A stretch of 64,000 bases of DNA from Burkholderiales bacterium 67-32 (GTDB taxonomy: Bacteria > Pseudomonadota > Gammaproteobacteria > Burkholderiales > Burkholderiaceae_B), in contig MKUP01000017.1 of assembly GCA_001898625.1 (NCBI GenBank), positions 1 to 64,000 of the forward strand. Reading direction: 5' to 3'. Below the pieces are notes generated by a model. The model did no database searches, had not been told where the DNA came from, and worked only from the letters and a program-made list of their open reading frames with translations. Position 1 is the first letter of the stretch, and the number at the start of each line of letters is the position of its first letter. Shown here piece by piece: positions 36,761-44,581 of this stretch. Both the position numbers and the translations under genes were made by a program.

Positions 36761-36818
36761 TTCCCGAACAAACGTCTTGAACGCCGTTTTTCCGGCACCG
36801 TTTTTTCAGGAGACAGGC

Positions 36819-37232
36819 ATGCAAACCGGCAGCCCTCACTACATTACCGTCAGCGAACTCGACTACGTTCGCCTTACCAACCTTCTCGGCGACCGCGAAC
36901 CCGCCGCGGGCACGGCACAGGCCGTCCTGGCCGAAGCCCTGGATCAGGCCGACCAGGCCGAGCCGCGCGAAATCCCGGCCGACATCGTCACCATGCACAC
37001 CCGCGTGGAAATCGAGGACGAAGACGGCGCGCGGCTGATCACGCTGTGCTATCCCAAGGAAGCCGATGCCGCCAAGGCCATGGTTTCGGTGTTCTCGCCC
37101 ATCGGCGCCGCCCTGCTGGGTACCCAGGTTCCCGGCACGATAGGCTGGACCCCGCCCGATGGCGAACCGCGCCAGGTGCGCGTCGTGCGCATCGACTACC
37201 AGCCCGAAGCCAACGGCGACTACACCGCCTGA
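36819..37232 (+). CDS. rnk: Nucleoside diphosphate kinase regulator / GreA-like factor Rnk
   Basis: 137 residues. An N-terminal helical part (YITVSELDYVRLTNLLGD) and a C-terminal GreA/GreB-like domain with ITLCYPKEADAAKAMVSVFS, then PIGAALLGTQVPGTIGWTPP. The block HxxVxIEDED and PxGxALLG are standard for Rnk, which binds RNA polymerase. CAGGAGAC is placed well before the ATG at 36819. It is monocistronic with a long leader. Confidence 0.9.
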   Translation: MQTGSPHYITVSELDYVRLTNLLGDREPAAGTAQAVLAEALDQADQAEPREIPADIVTMHTRVEIEDEDGARLITLCYPKEADAAKAMVSVFSPIGAALLGTQVPGTIGWTPPDGEPRQVRVVRIDYQPEANGDYTA

Positions 37233-37316
37233 CCCCCTCCTGCCACGCGGCGGCCGGACAACATCCCCGCCCCGTTTCCCGCGTTCCGTCCCCAGGCCGT
37301 GCTAGAGTAGCCGCCG

Positions 37317-37535
37317 AGTCGGTGCTTCACAGTTAAACGGGAAACAGGAGGGCCCCTTCGGGACCTAACCTGTGCTGCCCCCGCAACGGTAAGCATTCCG
37401 TCCCGCGTGGCCACGCCGCGCGCGACACGCCGCATCGAACCCACTGTGCCACGTCCCGCCGCATCCTCCGGCGCCGACGCGCATGGGAAGGGGATGCGGC
37501 CGCGAATGCCAGCCCGGATACCGGCCGGCTCGACG
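37317..37535 (+). ncRNA. Cobalamin (adenosylcobalamin) riboswitch
   Basis: Classical elements are present in order: GTCGGTGC (37318-37325), TTAAACGGGAAACAGG, CCTGTGCTGCCCCCGCAACG with GTAAGC after it, a CCACTGTG element, TGGGAAGGGGATGCGG, and the B12 box AGCCCGGATACCGGCC at 37511-37526. It controls the following btuB gene. Between the aptamer and the ATG lies a further hairpin, GGGAAGCG-CAA-CGCTTCCC (37555-37573), which could serve as the expression platform by terminating or sequestering translation. Confidence 0.95.
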
Positions 37536-37624
37536 GTCCCCCGGACCGAAAAGGGGGAAGCGCAACGCTTCCCGATTCGCAAGCCGACGTGCGGGGATGC
37601 GCGTCACCGAAACCGCAGGTATCC

Positions 37625-39478
37625 ATGTCATCCAGCTCCACCTCCTGGCGCCTGGCCGGCGCCACCGGCGCGCTGCTTTGCGCCGCCAACGTACAGGCCC
37701 AGGCTCCCACCGCCGCCACCACCCTCGATCCGGTCACCGTCACCGCCTCGCGCATCGAGCAGCCCCTGTCGCGCGCCCTGGGCGACGTCACCGTCATCGA
37801 CGCCGAGACCATCCAGCGCGCCGGGCAGACCAGCCTGGCCGAACTGCTGCAGCGCGAGCACGCCATCGACATCGGCACCAACGGCGGCCCGCAGACCACC
37901 ACCAGCGTCTTCATCCGCGGCGCCAACAGCCGCCATACCCTGGTGCTGATCGACGGCTTGCGCGTGGGCTCGGCCACGTCGGGCACCATGAGCCTGAACG
38001 GCATAGACCCCGCCAGCGTCGAGCGCATCGAGATCCTGCGCGGCGCGGCCAGCAGCATCTATGGCGCGGACGCCATCGGCGGGGTCATCAACATCATCAC
38101 CAAGCGCCAGGCGGACCGGCCGCTGGCCATCAGCGGATCCGTGGGCGCGGGCAGCCATGACACCTACAAGGCCCAGGTCAACCTGGACGGCGCACAGGGC
38201 ATGTGGAGCTACGGCCTGCAATACGGCAAGTCCAAGAGCCGCGGCTTCAACGCCACCCTGCCCGGCAGCTTCGCCTACTACGGCGACCGCGACGGCTACG
38301 AGCAGGAAAACGCCGCGGCCCGCCTGGGACTGGCCTGGGCCGCGGGCCACCGCGTCGAGGCCAGCGTCTACAACTCGCGCATCAACGGCCAGTACGACAA
38401 CAACGGCATCGCCTACGATTCGCGCGCCGTCACGCGCGTGCAGGCCTATTCGCTGTCCAGCGTGGACCGTATCACCGACACCTGGACCAGCACGCTGCGC
38501 TTCGGTCGCACCGTGGACGACTACCGCGACTACGCCAGCGCCACGGCGCCGCGCGCGCAGGCGCGCACGCGCCAGGACCTGTTCACCTGGCAGAACGACC
38601 TGGCGCTGGCCGCCGGCCAGAGCCTGTCGCTGATCGCCGAGCACCTGCGCGAAGACGTGCTGAGCACCTCGCTGACCGGCAACTTCCCGACCCGGCGCCG
38701 CACCAACTCGGTGGCCGCGATCTACCGGGGCGACATGGGCCGCCACCACGTCCAGCTCAACCTGCGCCACGACAACAACTCGCAGTACGGCGGCAACACC
38801 TCGGGCGCGGTGTCCTACGCCTACGACTTCGCGCCCGGGTGGCAGGCCACGGCCGGCGCCGGCACCGGTTTCCGCGCCCCCACCTACAGCGACCTGTACG
38901 GCTTCGGCGGCAACCCCGACCTGAAGGCCGAGAAGTCGCGCAACGTGGAAGCGGGCCTGCGCTATCGCCAGGGCGGCACCACGGCCTCGATCACGGCCTT
39001 CCGCAACCGCGTCTCGAACCTGATCGTCTGGGTCGACGACGGCACCGGCAACTGGACCGGCAGCAACGCCAACGTCGACAAGGCCATCCTGAAGGGCGTG
39101 AACGTCAGCCTCGCCCAGCAGCTGGGCGCGACCACGCTGCGCGCCAGCGCCGACTGGCAGGACCCGCGCGACGCCCGGACCGGCGAGCAACTGGCCCGGC
39201 GCGCCCGCGGTAGCCTGAAGCTGGCGGCCGACCATCGCCTGGGCCCCTGGCTGCTGGGCGCCGAATGGCTGGCGACCACGCCGCGCGTGGACTACGCTGG
39301 CGCGGTGGGACGCCTGGGCGGCTACAGCCTGATGAACCTGATGGCGTCCTACGACATCAATCGCAACACGCAGGTGCAGGTGCGCTGGAACAATGCGTTC
39401 AACAAGCACTATGAACTGGCTGGTGGCTATGCGACCCCGGGTTCGACGGTCTTCGTCAACCTCAGCTACCGCCCCTGA
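37625..39478 (+). CDS. btuB: TonB-dependent vitamin B12 receptor BtuB
   Basis: 617 residues. A signal peptide (WRLAGATGALLCAANVQAQ) is followed by the TonB box region (LDPVTVTASRIEQ), the plug domain (DVTVIDAETIQRAG ... VFIRGANSRHTLVLIDGLRV, VERIEILRGAASSIYGADAI and GGVINIITK) and a 22-strand barrel ending in FVNLSYRP with a terminal aromatic motif. The riboswitch upstream and the BtuF-type gene downstream support cobalamin as substrate. The ATG at 37625 follows GCAGGT. Confidence 0.94.
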   Translation: MSSSSTSWRLAGATGALLCAANVQAQAPTAATTLDPVTVTASRIEQPLSRALGDVTVIDAETIQRAGQTSLAELLQREHAIDIGTNGGPQTTTSVFIRGANSRHTLVLIDGLRVGSATSGTMSLNGIDPASVERIEILRGAASSIYGADAIGGVINIITKRQADRPLAISGSVGAGSHDTYKAQVNLDGAQGMWSYGLQYGKSKSRGFNATLPGSFAYYGDRDGYEQENAAARLGLAWAAGHRVEASVYNSRINGQYDNNGIAYDSRAVTRVQAYSLSSVDRITDTWTSTLRFGRTVDDYRDYASATAPRAQARTRQDLFTWQNDLALAAGQSLSLIAEHLREDVLSTSLTGNFPTRRRTNSVAAIYRGDMGRHHVQLNLRHDNNSQYGGNTSGAVSYAYDFAPGWQATAGAGTGFRAPTYSDLYGFGGNPDLKAEKSRNVEAGLRYRQGGTTASITAFRNRVSNLIVWVDDGTGNWTGSNANVDKAILKGVNVSLAQQLGATTLRASADWQDPRDARTGEQLARRARGSLKLAADHRLGPWLLGAEWLATTPRVDYAGAVGRLGGYSLMNLMASYDINRNTQVQVRWNNAFNKHYELAGGYATPGSTVFVNLSYRP

Positions 39479-40385
39479 GCGGCGCCGCTCGCGGGCGGTT
39501 CTCGCGCTGGCGTTGGTCCTGGCCCCAGCGGCCGCGTTCGCCCAGGCCATCCACGCGCGCGACGACGCCGGCCGCGACATCACCCTGCCCGCGCCCGCGC
39601 GGCGGGTGGTGTCGCTGGCGCCCCATGCCACCGAGTTGCTGTACGCGGCCGGCGCGGGATCGGCCATCGTGGGCGTGGACCGCTACAGCAACTACCCCCC
39701 CGAGGCGTTGAAGCTGCCTCGCGTGGGCAACGGACTGCAGCCGAACGCCGAGCGCATCGTGGCGCTGGCGCCCGAGCTGGTCGTGCTGTGGGCGTACGGC
39801 GACGGGCTGGCGCACGCGGGGCTGCCCGATTCCCTGCTGGAGCGGCTGGGCGTCCGGCTGTACTACAGCAATCCCCGCAAGCTGGCCGACATTCCCGACG
39901 CCATCGAGCGGCTGGGCGAGCTGACCGGCACCCGCGCCGCGGCCGAGGTCCACGCGGCGGACCTGCGGCGGCGCCTGGCCGCGCTGGCCGCGCGCTACGC
40001 GGGTCAGCGCCCCGTGCGCGTGTTCTACCAGGTGGGCTCCCAACCCATGTACACCGTGAACGATCGCGGCATCATCGGCGATGCCCTGCGGACCTGCGGC
40101 GCCGTCAACGTATTCGGCGGCCTGTCCGCCGCCGCGCCCATGGTGGGCGCGGAAAGCGTGCTGCGGGAGAATCCGCAGGCCATCATCGTCGGCCAGGCCG
40201 GCCCGGGCGCCGATGCCGCGCTGGCGGCCTGGAAGAACTTCGGACCGGCGCTGGCCGCGGTGCCGGACAACCTGTGGACCGTCGATCCCGATGCCATGCA
40301 TCGCCCGGGGCCGCGCATGATCGAAGCCACCGAGCGCCTGTGCGAAAGGATCGATGCCACGCGGCGGCAGACTGCCGGACGGTGA
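39411..40385 (+). CDS. btuF: Periplasmic cobalamin-binding protein (BtuF-like)
   Basis: About 324 residues. After a long Arg/Ser-rich n-region there is a signal peptide (AVLALALVLAPAAAFAQA) and a helical-backbone binding domain: ARRVVSLAPHATELLYAAGA, IVGVDRYSNYPPEALKLPRV, PELVVLWAYG and FYQVGSQPMYTVND. These match BtuF and other class III receptors. The ATG at 39411 lies inside btuB (68-base overlap), which is odd; a start closer to the btuB stop (for example TTG near 39514) cannot be excluded. No btuC or btuD genes follow: the chromosome is interrupted by the mobile element 70 bases downstream. Confidence 0.85.
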   Translation: MNWLVAMRPRVRRSSSTSATAPERRRSRAVLALALVLAPAAAFAQAIHARDDAGRDITLPAPARRVVSLAPHATELLYAAGAGSAIVGVDRYSNYPPEALKLPRVGNGLQPNAERIVALAPELVVLWAYGDGLAHAGLPDSLLERLGVRLYYSNPRKLADIPDAIERLGELTGTRAAAEVHAADLRRRLAALAARYAGQRPVRVFYQVGSQPMYTVNDRGIIGDALRTCGAVNVFGGLSAAAPMVGAESVLRENPQAIIVGQAGPGADAALAAWKNFGPALAAVPDNLWTVDPDAMHRPGPRMIEATERLCERIDATRRQTAGR

Positions 40386-40457
40386 ACGAGGTGGAAAGCG
40401 CGGGAGGGGAAGCGGGACGTGGCAGCGGCGGGGCTGCACGAGGGGAAAAGCGGAAAA

Positions 40458-40502
40458 TGGCGCGCCCGGCTGGGATCGAACCAGCAACCCCTGCCTTCGG
40501 AG
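40458..40502 (-). other. Left attachment site: 3' part of tRNA-Arg(CCG)
   Basis: On the minus strand these 45 bases run from the anticodon loop CTCCGAA (anticodon CCG) through the stem GGCAG, variable GGGTT, T-arm GCTGG-TTCGATC-CCAGC, acceptor strand CGGGCGC and discriminator G plus CCA. Upstream of the loop the sequence does not pair to a tRNA 5' half (TAAATTG instead of a CTGCC stem), so it is only a 3' fragment. A tRNA 3' end directly before a tyrosine integrase is the typical att duplication: the intact tRNA should lie at the other end of the element. Confidence 0.9.
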
Positions 40503-40558
40503 CAATTTAGGCACCCCATCCTAAATGCACGCTAGGGCACGCCATGATACTACAACTC

Positions 40559-40586
40559 AATGAAATAGCTGGACTATTTCATTTTT
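40559..40586. terminator. Hairpin terminator between att site and integrase
   Basis: AATGAAATAG (40559-40568) and CTATTTCATT (40574-40583) form a perfect 10-bp stem with a 5-base loop, followed by TTT, so a run of five T counting the stem end. It would stop transcription coming from the chromosome. The 301-base gap between btuF and the integrase otherwise holds the att site and a small inverted repeat (ATTTAGG at 40505-40511, CCTAAAT at 40520-40526) that could be a recombinase binding site. Confidence 0.6.
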
Positions 40587-40686
40587 CACGCCGAAATCCG
40601 TATCCGCAAGTTCGCTTCAATATTCCTTCGGCTGCTTCCGTGGTGCTTCCGCAGAAACAGCCCCTCCATAACGGGGGGATCGCCTG

Positions 40687-42042
40687 ATGGCAAAGCTTAC
40701 GAAACGAGTGGTCGACGCCGCCGACATCCGGGAAAAGGATTACTTCATCTGGGACGATGAGCTTCCCGGCTTTGGCCTCCGCGTGTTCGCGTCAGGCAAG
40801 CGCAGCTATCTTATCCAATACCGCGCCGCTGGTCGAACCCGTCGTTACACCATCGGCCTGCATGGTATCTGGACGCCCGAAACTGCTCGGCAGGAAGCGA
40901 AGGTCCAGCTTGGGCGCGTCGCTCGCGGCGACAATCCTTCCGAAGAACGGCAGCTCGATCACCAAGCCATGACGGTCAAGGAGTTGTGCACGCTCTATCT
41001 CAAGGATCTCAATGCAGGCCTGATCCTCGGCAAAGGCGGCCGCCCCAAGAAAGCGACCACCATCGTTACCGACACGGGCCGCATCGAACGCCACATTATT
41101 CCGTTGATCGGCGCGCGGCGGGCGAAGGATCTGACGAAAGCTGACATCAACAAGGTCCTGAAGGACATCATGGCCGGCAAGACCCGCGTGTCGGTCAAGA
41201 CGAAAAAGCTGCGAGGAAAGGCCATCGTGCGGGGCGGCGCCGGTACGGCGACACGCACGGTAGGTCTTCTTGGCGGCATCCTCTCCTATGCCGTCGATGC
41301 CGGCATCATCGATCGCAACCCCGCGCATGGCATCAAGAAGCCGAAGGACAATGTCCGCAAGCGCAGGCTTTCCGAGGCGGAGTATCGCACTCTCGGCGTC
41401 ATGCTGCGCGAGGGGGCGGAAAACGAGAAGTACGCGATGACCGTCGAGATCATTCGCCAGATCGCCCTGACTGGCTGTCGCCGGTCGGAGATGATCTCGC
41501 TGATGTGGTCGGAGGCCGATACTGAGGCGAGCTGCCTGCGGCTGGAGGACAGCAAGGAGGGCGAGTCCATACGTCCCATCGGCCTTCCCGTGGTCGAGTA
41601 TCTGGAGCAGCGCCGCAAGGGCGCGGAGGGCACCTATGTCTTCCCGGGCCAAGGCGAGGACAATGCCTTCGGCAGCTTCCCGAACCATTGGGAGCAGCTA
41701 TTCAAGGACTCGCCGCTTTCCGACGTTACGCCGCACGTCCTGCGTCATAGCTTCGCCAGCATCGCCAATGATCTCGGCTTCACCGAGGTGACGATCGCGG
41801 CACTCGTCGGACATTCGAAGGGCTCGGTCACGAGCAAGTACATACATACGCTCGACACGGCCCTGATCATGGCAGCCGATACGATCTCCGGCTATATTCA
41901 AGGCCTGCTTGATGGAGTCGAGTTCAAGCAGACCGCGTACGCTCTTGATCGAGATTCTCGGAAGCAAGCACTTGCGCGCTTCCTGAACAATGCGGCCAAG
42001 GGCGCGGAAATGCAACGAGAGGACATTCCCTTAGCTGCCTAG
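40687..42042 (+). CDS. int: Tyrosine recombinase / integrase
   Basis: 451 residues. An N-terminal arm-binding domain (DUF4102: FIWDDELPGFGLRVFASGKR, QYRAAGRTRRYTIG), a core-binding region and the catalytic domain with Arg265/Arg266 in LTGCRRSEM, His350-x-x-Arg353 in PHVLRHSFAS, His376 in VGHSKGS and the Tyr385 nucleophile in SKYIHT. All catalytic residues are intact, so the enzyme is probably active. It reads inward from the tRNA-Arg fragment. The GGGGGGAT before the ATG may serve as ribosome binding site. Confidence 0.95.
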   Translation: MAKLTKRVVDAADIREKDYFIWDDELPGFGLRVFASGKRSYLIQYRAAGRTRRYTIGLHGIWTPETARQEAKVQLGRVARGDNPSEERQLDHQAMTVKELCTLYLKDLNAGLILGKGGRPKKATTIVTDTGRIERHIIPLIGARRAKDLTKADINKVLKDIMAGKTRVSVKTKKLRGKAIVRGGAGTATRTVGLLGGILSYAVDAGIIDRNPAHGIKKPKDNVRKRRLSEAEYRTLGVMLREGAENEKYAMTVEIIRQIALTGCRRSEMISLMWSEADTEASCLRLEDSKEGESIRPIGLPVVEYLEQRRKGAEGTYVFPGQGEDNAFGSFPNHWEQLFKDSPLSDVTPHVLRHSFASIANDLGFTEVTIAALVGHSKGSVTSKYIHTLDTALIMAADTISGYIQGLLDGVEFKQTAYALDRDSRKQALARFLNNAAKGAEMQREDIPLAA

Positions 42043-42126
42043 CGTTCGCAATCACCGCATCCGACCTCCAAATCCTAGTTACTTTTTCCGGCTTGTGCCA
42101 TCGGCCGAGGCAAACTTGATACCAGA

Positions 42127-42171
42127 AACGCGCCAAGCCCGGCGGCATGTCTGCCGCCGAGCTTGGGCGTT
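42127..42171. terminator. Long hairpin between integrase and DUF6527 gene
   Basis: AACGC-GCCAAGC-CCGGCGGCA pairs with TGCCGCCG-AGCTTGG-GCGTT around a 4-base loop, with two small mismatches. It sits at the 3' end of the leftward operon (touching the DUF6527 stop) and faces the integrase end, so it may act as a terminator in both directions, although the T-run is short (TTT). Confidence 0.55.
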
Positions 42172-42607
42172 ATAACTTACGAGACAACCAGCCCCTGACA
42201 CGGCGCCAGAAGTTTGGTGGTGCGCTGATCGGAGCAGCCTGAATAGGAGGTTCGACCGTCGGCGACTGTCCATAGTATCGGGCTTTGGCAACGCGATCAC
42301 GACGACGCTCAGCTTCAACCTGCTCGTCGCTCCAAGGGCCGGCTTCGATCACCTTGCCGCGGTCGATCACGTAGTGTGACCGGCACTGCAAGGTCCAATT
42401 GCCGATCGACGGCCGAAGCGAGATAGTTTCGCCATCGAACGTCATCTTCCAATCTGTCGGCGTGAAGGGCGCGACAACCTCCTCGCCGCAACCACAGCAG
42501 CAGCTATGGGCCGATGTCGCATATTCCATCGAAACATAGAGAATGCCTGGGTCCAGGCGCTCAGGGATGTGTTCGACGAAACGATGATCGAGTCGCTTGT
42601 GCCTCAT
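42170..42607 (-). CDS. DUF6527 family protein of a ubiquitin-like operon
   Basis: 145 residues. The core has a Cys-rich segment SCCCGCGEEVVAPFTPTDW and a second block SLRPSIGNWTLQCRSHYVID, with Cys and His that could bind zinc. These are the features of DUF6527, a family encoded next to multiubiquitin and ThiF-type genes. The ATG at 42607 overlaps the ThiF stop (TGATG). The C-terminal 40 residues are Pro/Ala- and Arg-rich. It has been suspected to be a peptidase or ligase partner in such operons; the reaction is not established to my knowledge. Confidence 0.78.
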   Translation of the reverse strand: MRHKRLDHRFVEHIPERLDPGILYVSMEYATSAHSCCCGCGEEVVAPFTPTDWKMTFDGETISLRPSIGNWTLQCRSHYVIDRGKVIEAGPWSDEQVEAERRRDRVAKARYYGQSPTVEPPIQAAPISAPPNFWRRVRGWLSRKL

Positions 42608-43779
42608 CACGCGAGGTCCCCATTGATGAGCATGTTGCCGTCTGTGGTGTAGGTGCAGTGATGCTCGCGCTCGAGGTCACGGTAGAAGCCACGTATCTTC
42701 TTCCACTTCACGACCGCGAGGACAGCATTCAGGGCGTTGAGGTCCGCGACCTGTATGTTGGATGCGTAGATGTCTTTGGCGCCACCGCCGACGAAGGAGA
42801 TGCGCTGACGTGCATGATCCCGTTTCTCCGGCGTGCTGGCGGTCACCCGCAGGATACCGCCGAGCGATCCCTCGTCGAGTTCGAGACCCATTCCGACATC
42901 GACGAACGCGGCGCCGGTCGCCTCGAGCTTCTCGACGATCAACCGCTTCGCTTCGCCGGCGTCGAGCGACAGGAACGCGAAGGTGACGCCGTCGAGAAGG
43001 TGCAGGTTGTCGGCCCCGAGCTCGACATCGTGCGCCACGATGTTGCGGTGCATCCGGCTGTAGATGCGCTTTAGATAGTCAACCTTCTTCGGCACCTCGC
43101 GCAGCTCCTCAAGGGTCGGCGCGCCTGGCGCCCGAAAGGCGTTGTGAGTCAAGAACTCGTCGCCGTCGAAGAGCCGAATCTCGCGGACCGGTGTCTTGGC
43201 GACGAAGTCCAGGATGTAACCGCCGGTGCCACCACCGCCGATGATGGCGACCCGCTCATTGACGAGCCGCTCGGTCAGGACGCCGATACCAACACGGTCG
43301 GAGGCGGTCTCGACATAGTTGAAGACGCTGTCCTCCTCCTCTTCTGGCTCGCGGAAGGTGCGCGGGGTCATGCCGGGCTTCAGCACCGCGGCCGGGCCCG
43401 CGATGATGTTCGCGTAGCTCGTCATCTTGTGGTGGTAGTCCGTATAGCCGCCATCCGGCTTGCTCGAGAAGCTGTGCGTGGCTTTCAAACCGTGACCGAG
43501 GTCGAAGGCCCCGGCCTGATGCGAGATTCCCTGGATAGGCGTCCCATCCGCGCGGCACGGAAAGTCGCCGTCCCAATGGACAACATGGGTGTCGGGCCTG
43601 CGCGTCGCATCGCCGGCCAGCGTAAGGCTCGAGATGAGGGTGCCGATGCGCACCTTACGACGCGCATCGACATAAGGCACCTCCCGCATGACGAGATGCC
43701 CGCCCTGCCGCAGGACGAAATAGCCTTCGTCCCGCAGCCGCTTGAGGTCGGGATTACGACTGAACAGTTCGCGTGACAT
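42607..43779 (-). CDS. ThiF-family E1-like protein with N-terminal DUF6791 (E2-like) domain
   Basis: 390 residues. The N-terminal domain (about 1-150) matches DUF6791: RELFSRNPDLKRLRDEGYFV, DTHVVHWDGDFPCRADGTPI and HSFSSKPDGGYTDYHHKM; a lone Cys in FPC is a candidate E2-like thiol. The C-terminal half is the E1-like adenylation domain: VAIIGGGGTGGYILDFVA (nucleotide loop), IRLFDGDEFLTHNAFRAPGA (Asp, Asn, Arg for ATP-Mg) and DVELGADNL. It would adenylate the multiubiquitin-like partner and pass it on. The start overlaps the end of the multiubiquitin gene by 26 bases. No clear E1 catalytic Cys is seen. Confidence 0.85.
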   Translation of the reverse strand: MSRELFSRNPDLKRLRDEGYFVLRQGGHLVMREVPYVDARRKVRIGTLISSLTLAGDATRRPDTHVVHWDGDFPCRADGTPIQGISHQAGAFDLGHGLKATHSFSSKPDGGYTDYHHKMTSYANIIAGPAAVLKPGMTPRTFREPEEEEDSVFNYVETASDRVGIGVLTERLVNERVAIIGGGGTGGYILDFVAKTPVREIRLFDGDEFLTHNAFRAPGAPTLEELREVPKKVDYLKRIYSRMHRNIVAHDVELGADNLHLLDGVTFAFLSLDAGEAKRLIVEKLEATGAAFVDVGMGLELDEGSLGGILRVTASTPEKRDHARQRISFVGGGAKDIYASNIQVADLNALNAVLAVVKWKKIRGFYRDLEREHHCTYTTDGNMLINGDLA

Positions 43780-44500
43780 TGAACACCGTGCCTTTCTTCT
43801 TGACGTCGACCGAGCCGCCAGCCCCGAGTTCGCCCGCGTGCGGCGTCGACGCAGCGTGCCGGTAGGTCATCGAGAAGACGACGTTCGGCTCGTGCTGGCC
43901 CGGGAAAGCGAGCTGGACGATCTGCTCGAACGTGACCGTGCGGGCGTTCACCGTCCGCGGCCGCGAATTGACGATGATCTCGAACGTCACCCGTGCGGTG
44001 ATGAACCGCTCGATGCCGGGCTCGGCCAGATCGATCAGCTCGCCATGCTCGATCAGGCGATCCTCGCCGCCGGGGACCTCGAGGAAAACGGCCTCTCCCT
44101 CGCCGGGCTTGGCGAGGCCGTAGAGCACCGCGCCGCTGATGATCGGCTTACCCCAACGCAGCTCGTCGTCCTTCAGCGTCAACTTGAAGTCGCGATCCGT
44201 CAGGAAGGCGACGAACCGCTCGGCGCCGTGCCCGCGCAGGTCGAAGGGCTCGTTCAGCCGCACGTCCTCGAAGTCGCCCGAGGGCAGAATCGCGAACAGG
44301 CTGTAGCCGTCCCGCGGGTCCAAGGCGCCGGCCTCGAGTAACTGACGGCCGAGCGGCACGGGATCGCTCACCTGACGGGATTGGAAGTTGAGATCGCCCT
44401 GCGCGAGGAGAAAGCGATACCCCCGCGCCGGACGCAGCGCCCGGCCTTCGCGCAGGGCGTCGCCGAGGTCGTCGTAATCAAGCAGTTCTTCGGTGTTCAT
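43754..44500 (-). CDS. Multiubiquitin domain protein (tandem ubiquitin-like folds)
   Basis: 248 residues built of about three ubiquitin-like units. Repeats 1 and 2 end in related blocks, FDLRGHGAERFVAF and IDLAEPGIERFITA; repeat 3 begins FEIIVNSRPRTVNARTVTFE and matches the multiubiquitin family, ending GTVFNVTRTVQS. The protein lacks a C-terminal Gly-Gly, so its activation differs from ubiquitin or needs processing. It is the first gene of the Ubl-E1-DUF6527 trio. AAGGA is seen upstream of the ATG at 44500. Confidence 0.85.
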   Translation of the reverse strand: MNTEELLDYDDLGDALREGRALRPARGYRFLLAQGDLNFQSRQVSDPVPLGRQLLEAGALDPRDGYSLFAILPSGDFEDVRLNEPFDLRGHGAERFVAFLTDRDFKLTLKDDELRWGKPIISGAVLYGLAKPGEGEAVFLEVPGGEDRLIEHGELIDLAEPGIERFITARVTFEIIVNSRPRTVNARTVTFEQIVQLAFPGQHEPNVVFSMTYRHAASTPHAGELGAGGSVDVKKKGTVFNVTRTVQS

Positions 44501-44502
44501 GA

Positions 44503-44555
44503 GATTGGGTCCTTAGGTTTGGCCGAGGCGACGCCGCGGCTCTAAGGGTCCAATC
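44503..44555. repeat. Imperfect inverted repeat before the multiubiquitin gene
   Basis: GATTGGGTCCTTAG (44503-44516) and CTAAGGGTCCAATC (44542-44555) are inverted copies with 12 of 14 pairs (mismatch in the middle) around 25 bases. It fills most of the only real gap inside the leftward island, between the ImmA-UvrD stop and the multiubiquitin ATG, and partly covers the ribosome binding site. It could be an operator or an mRNA hairpin that sets the expression of the Ubl genes separately. Confidence 0.55.
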
Positions 44556-44581
44556 GGGGCGAGATCCGCCGACCGGTAAGG

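Noticed and set aside
40458-40502. A functional tRNA gene
   Set aside because: Only the 3' half is present; D-arm, acceptor 5' strand and anticodon stem 5' strand are missing.
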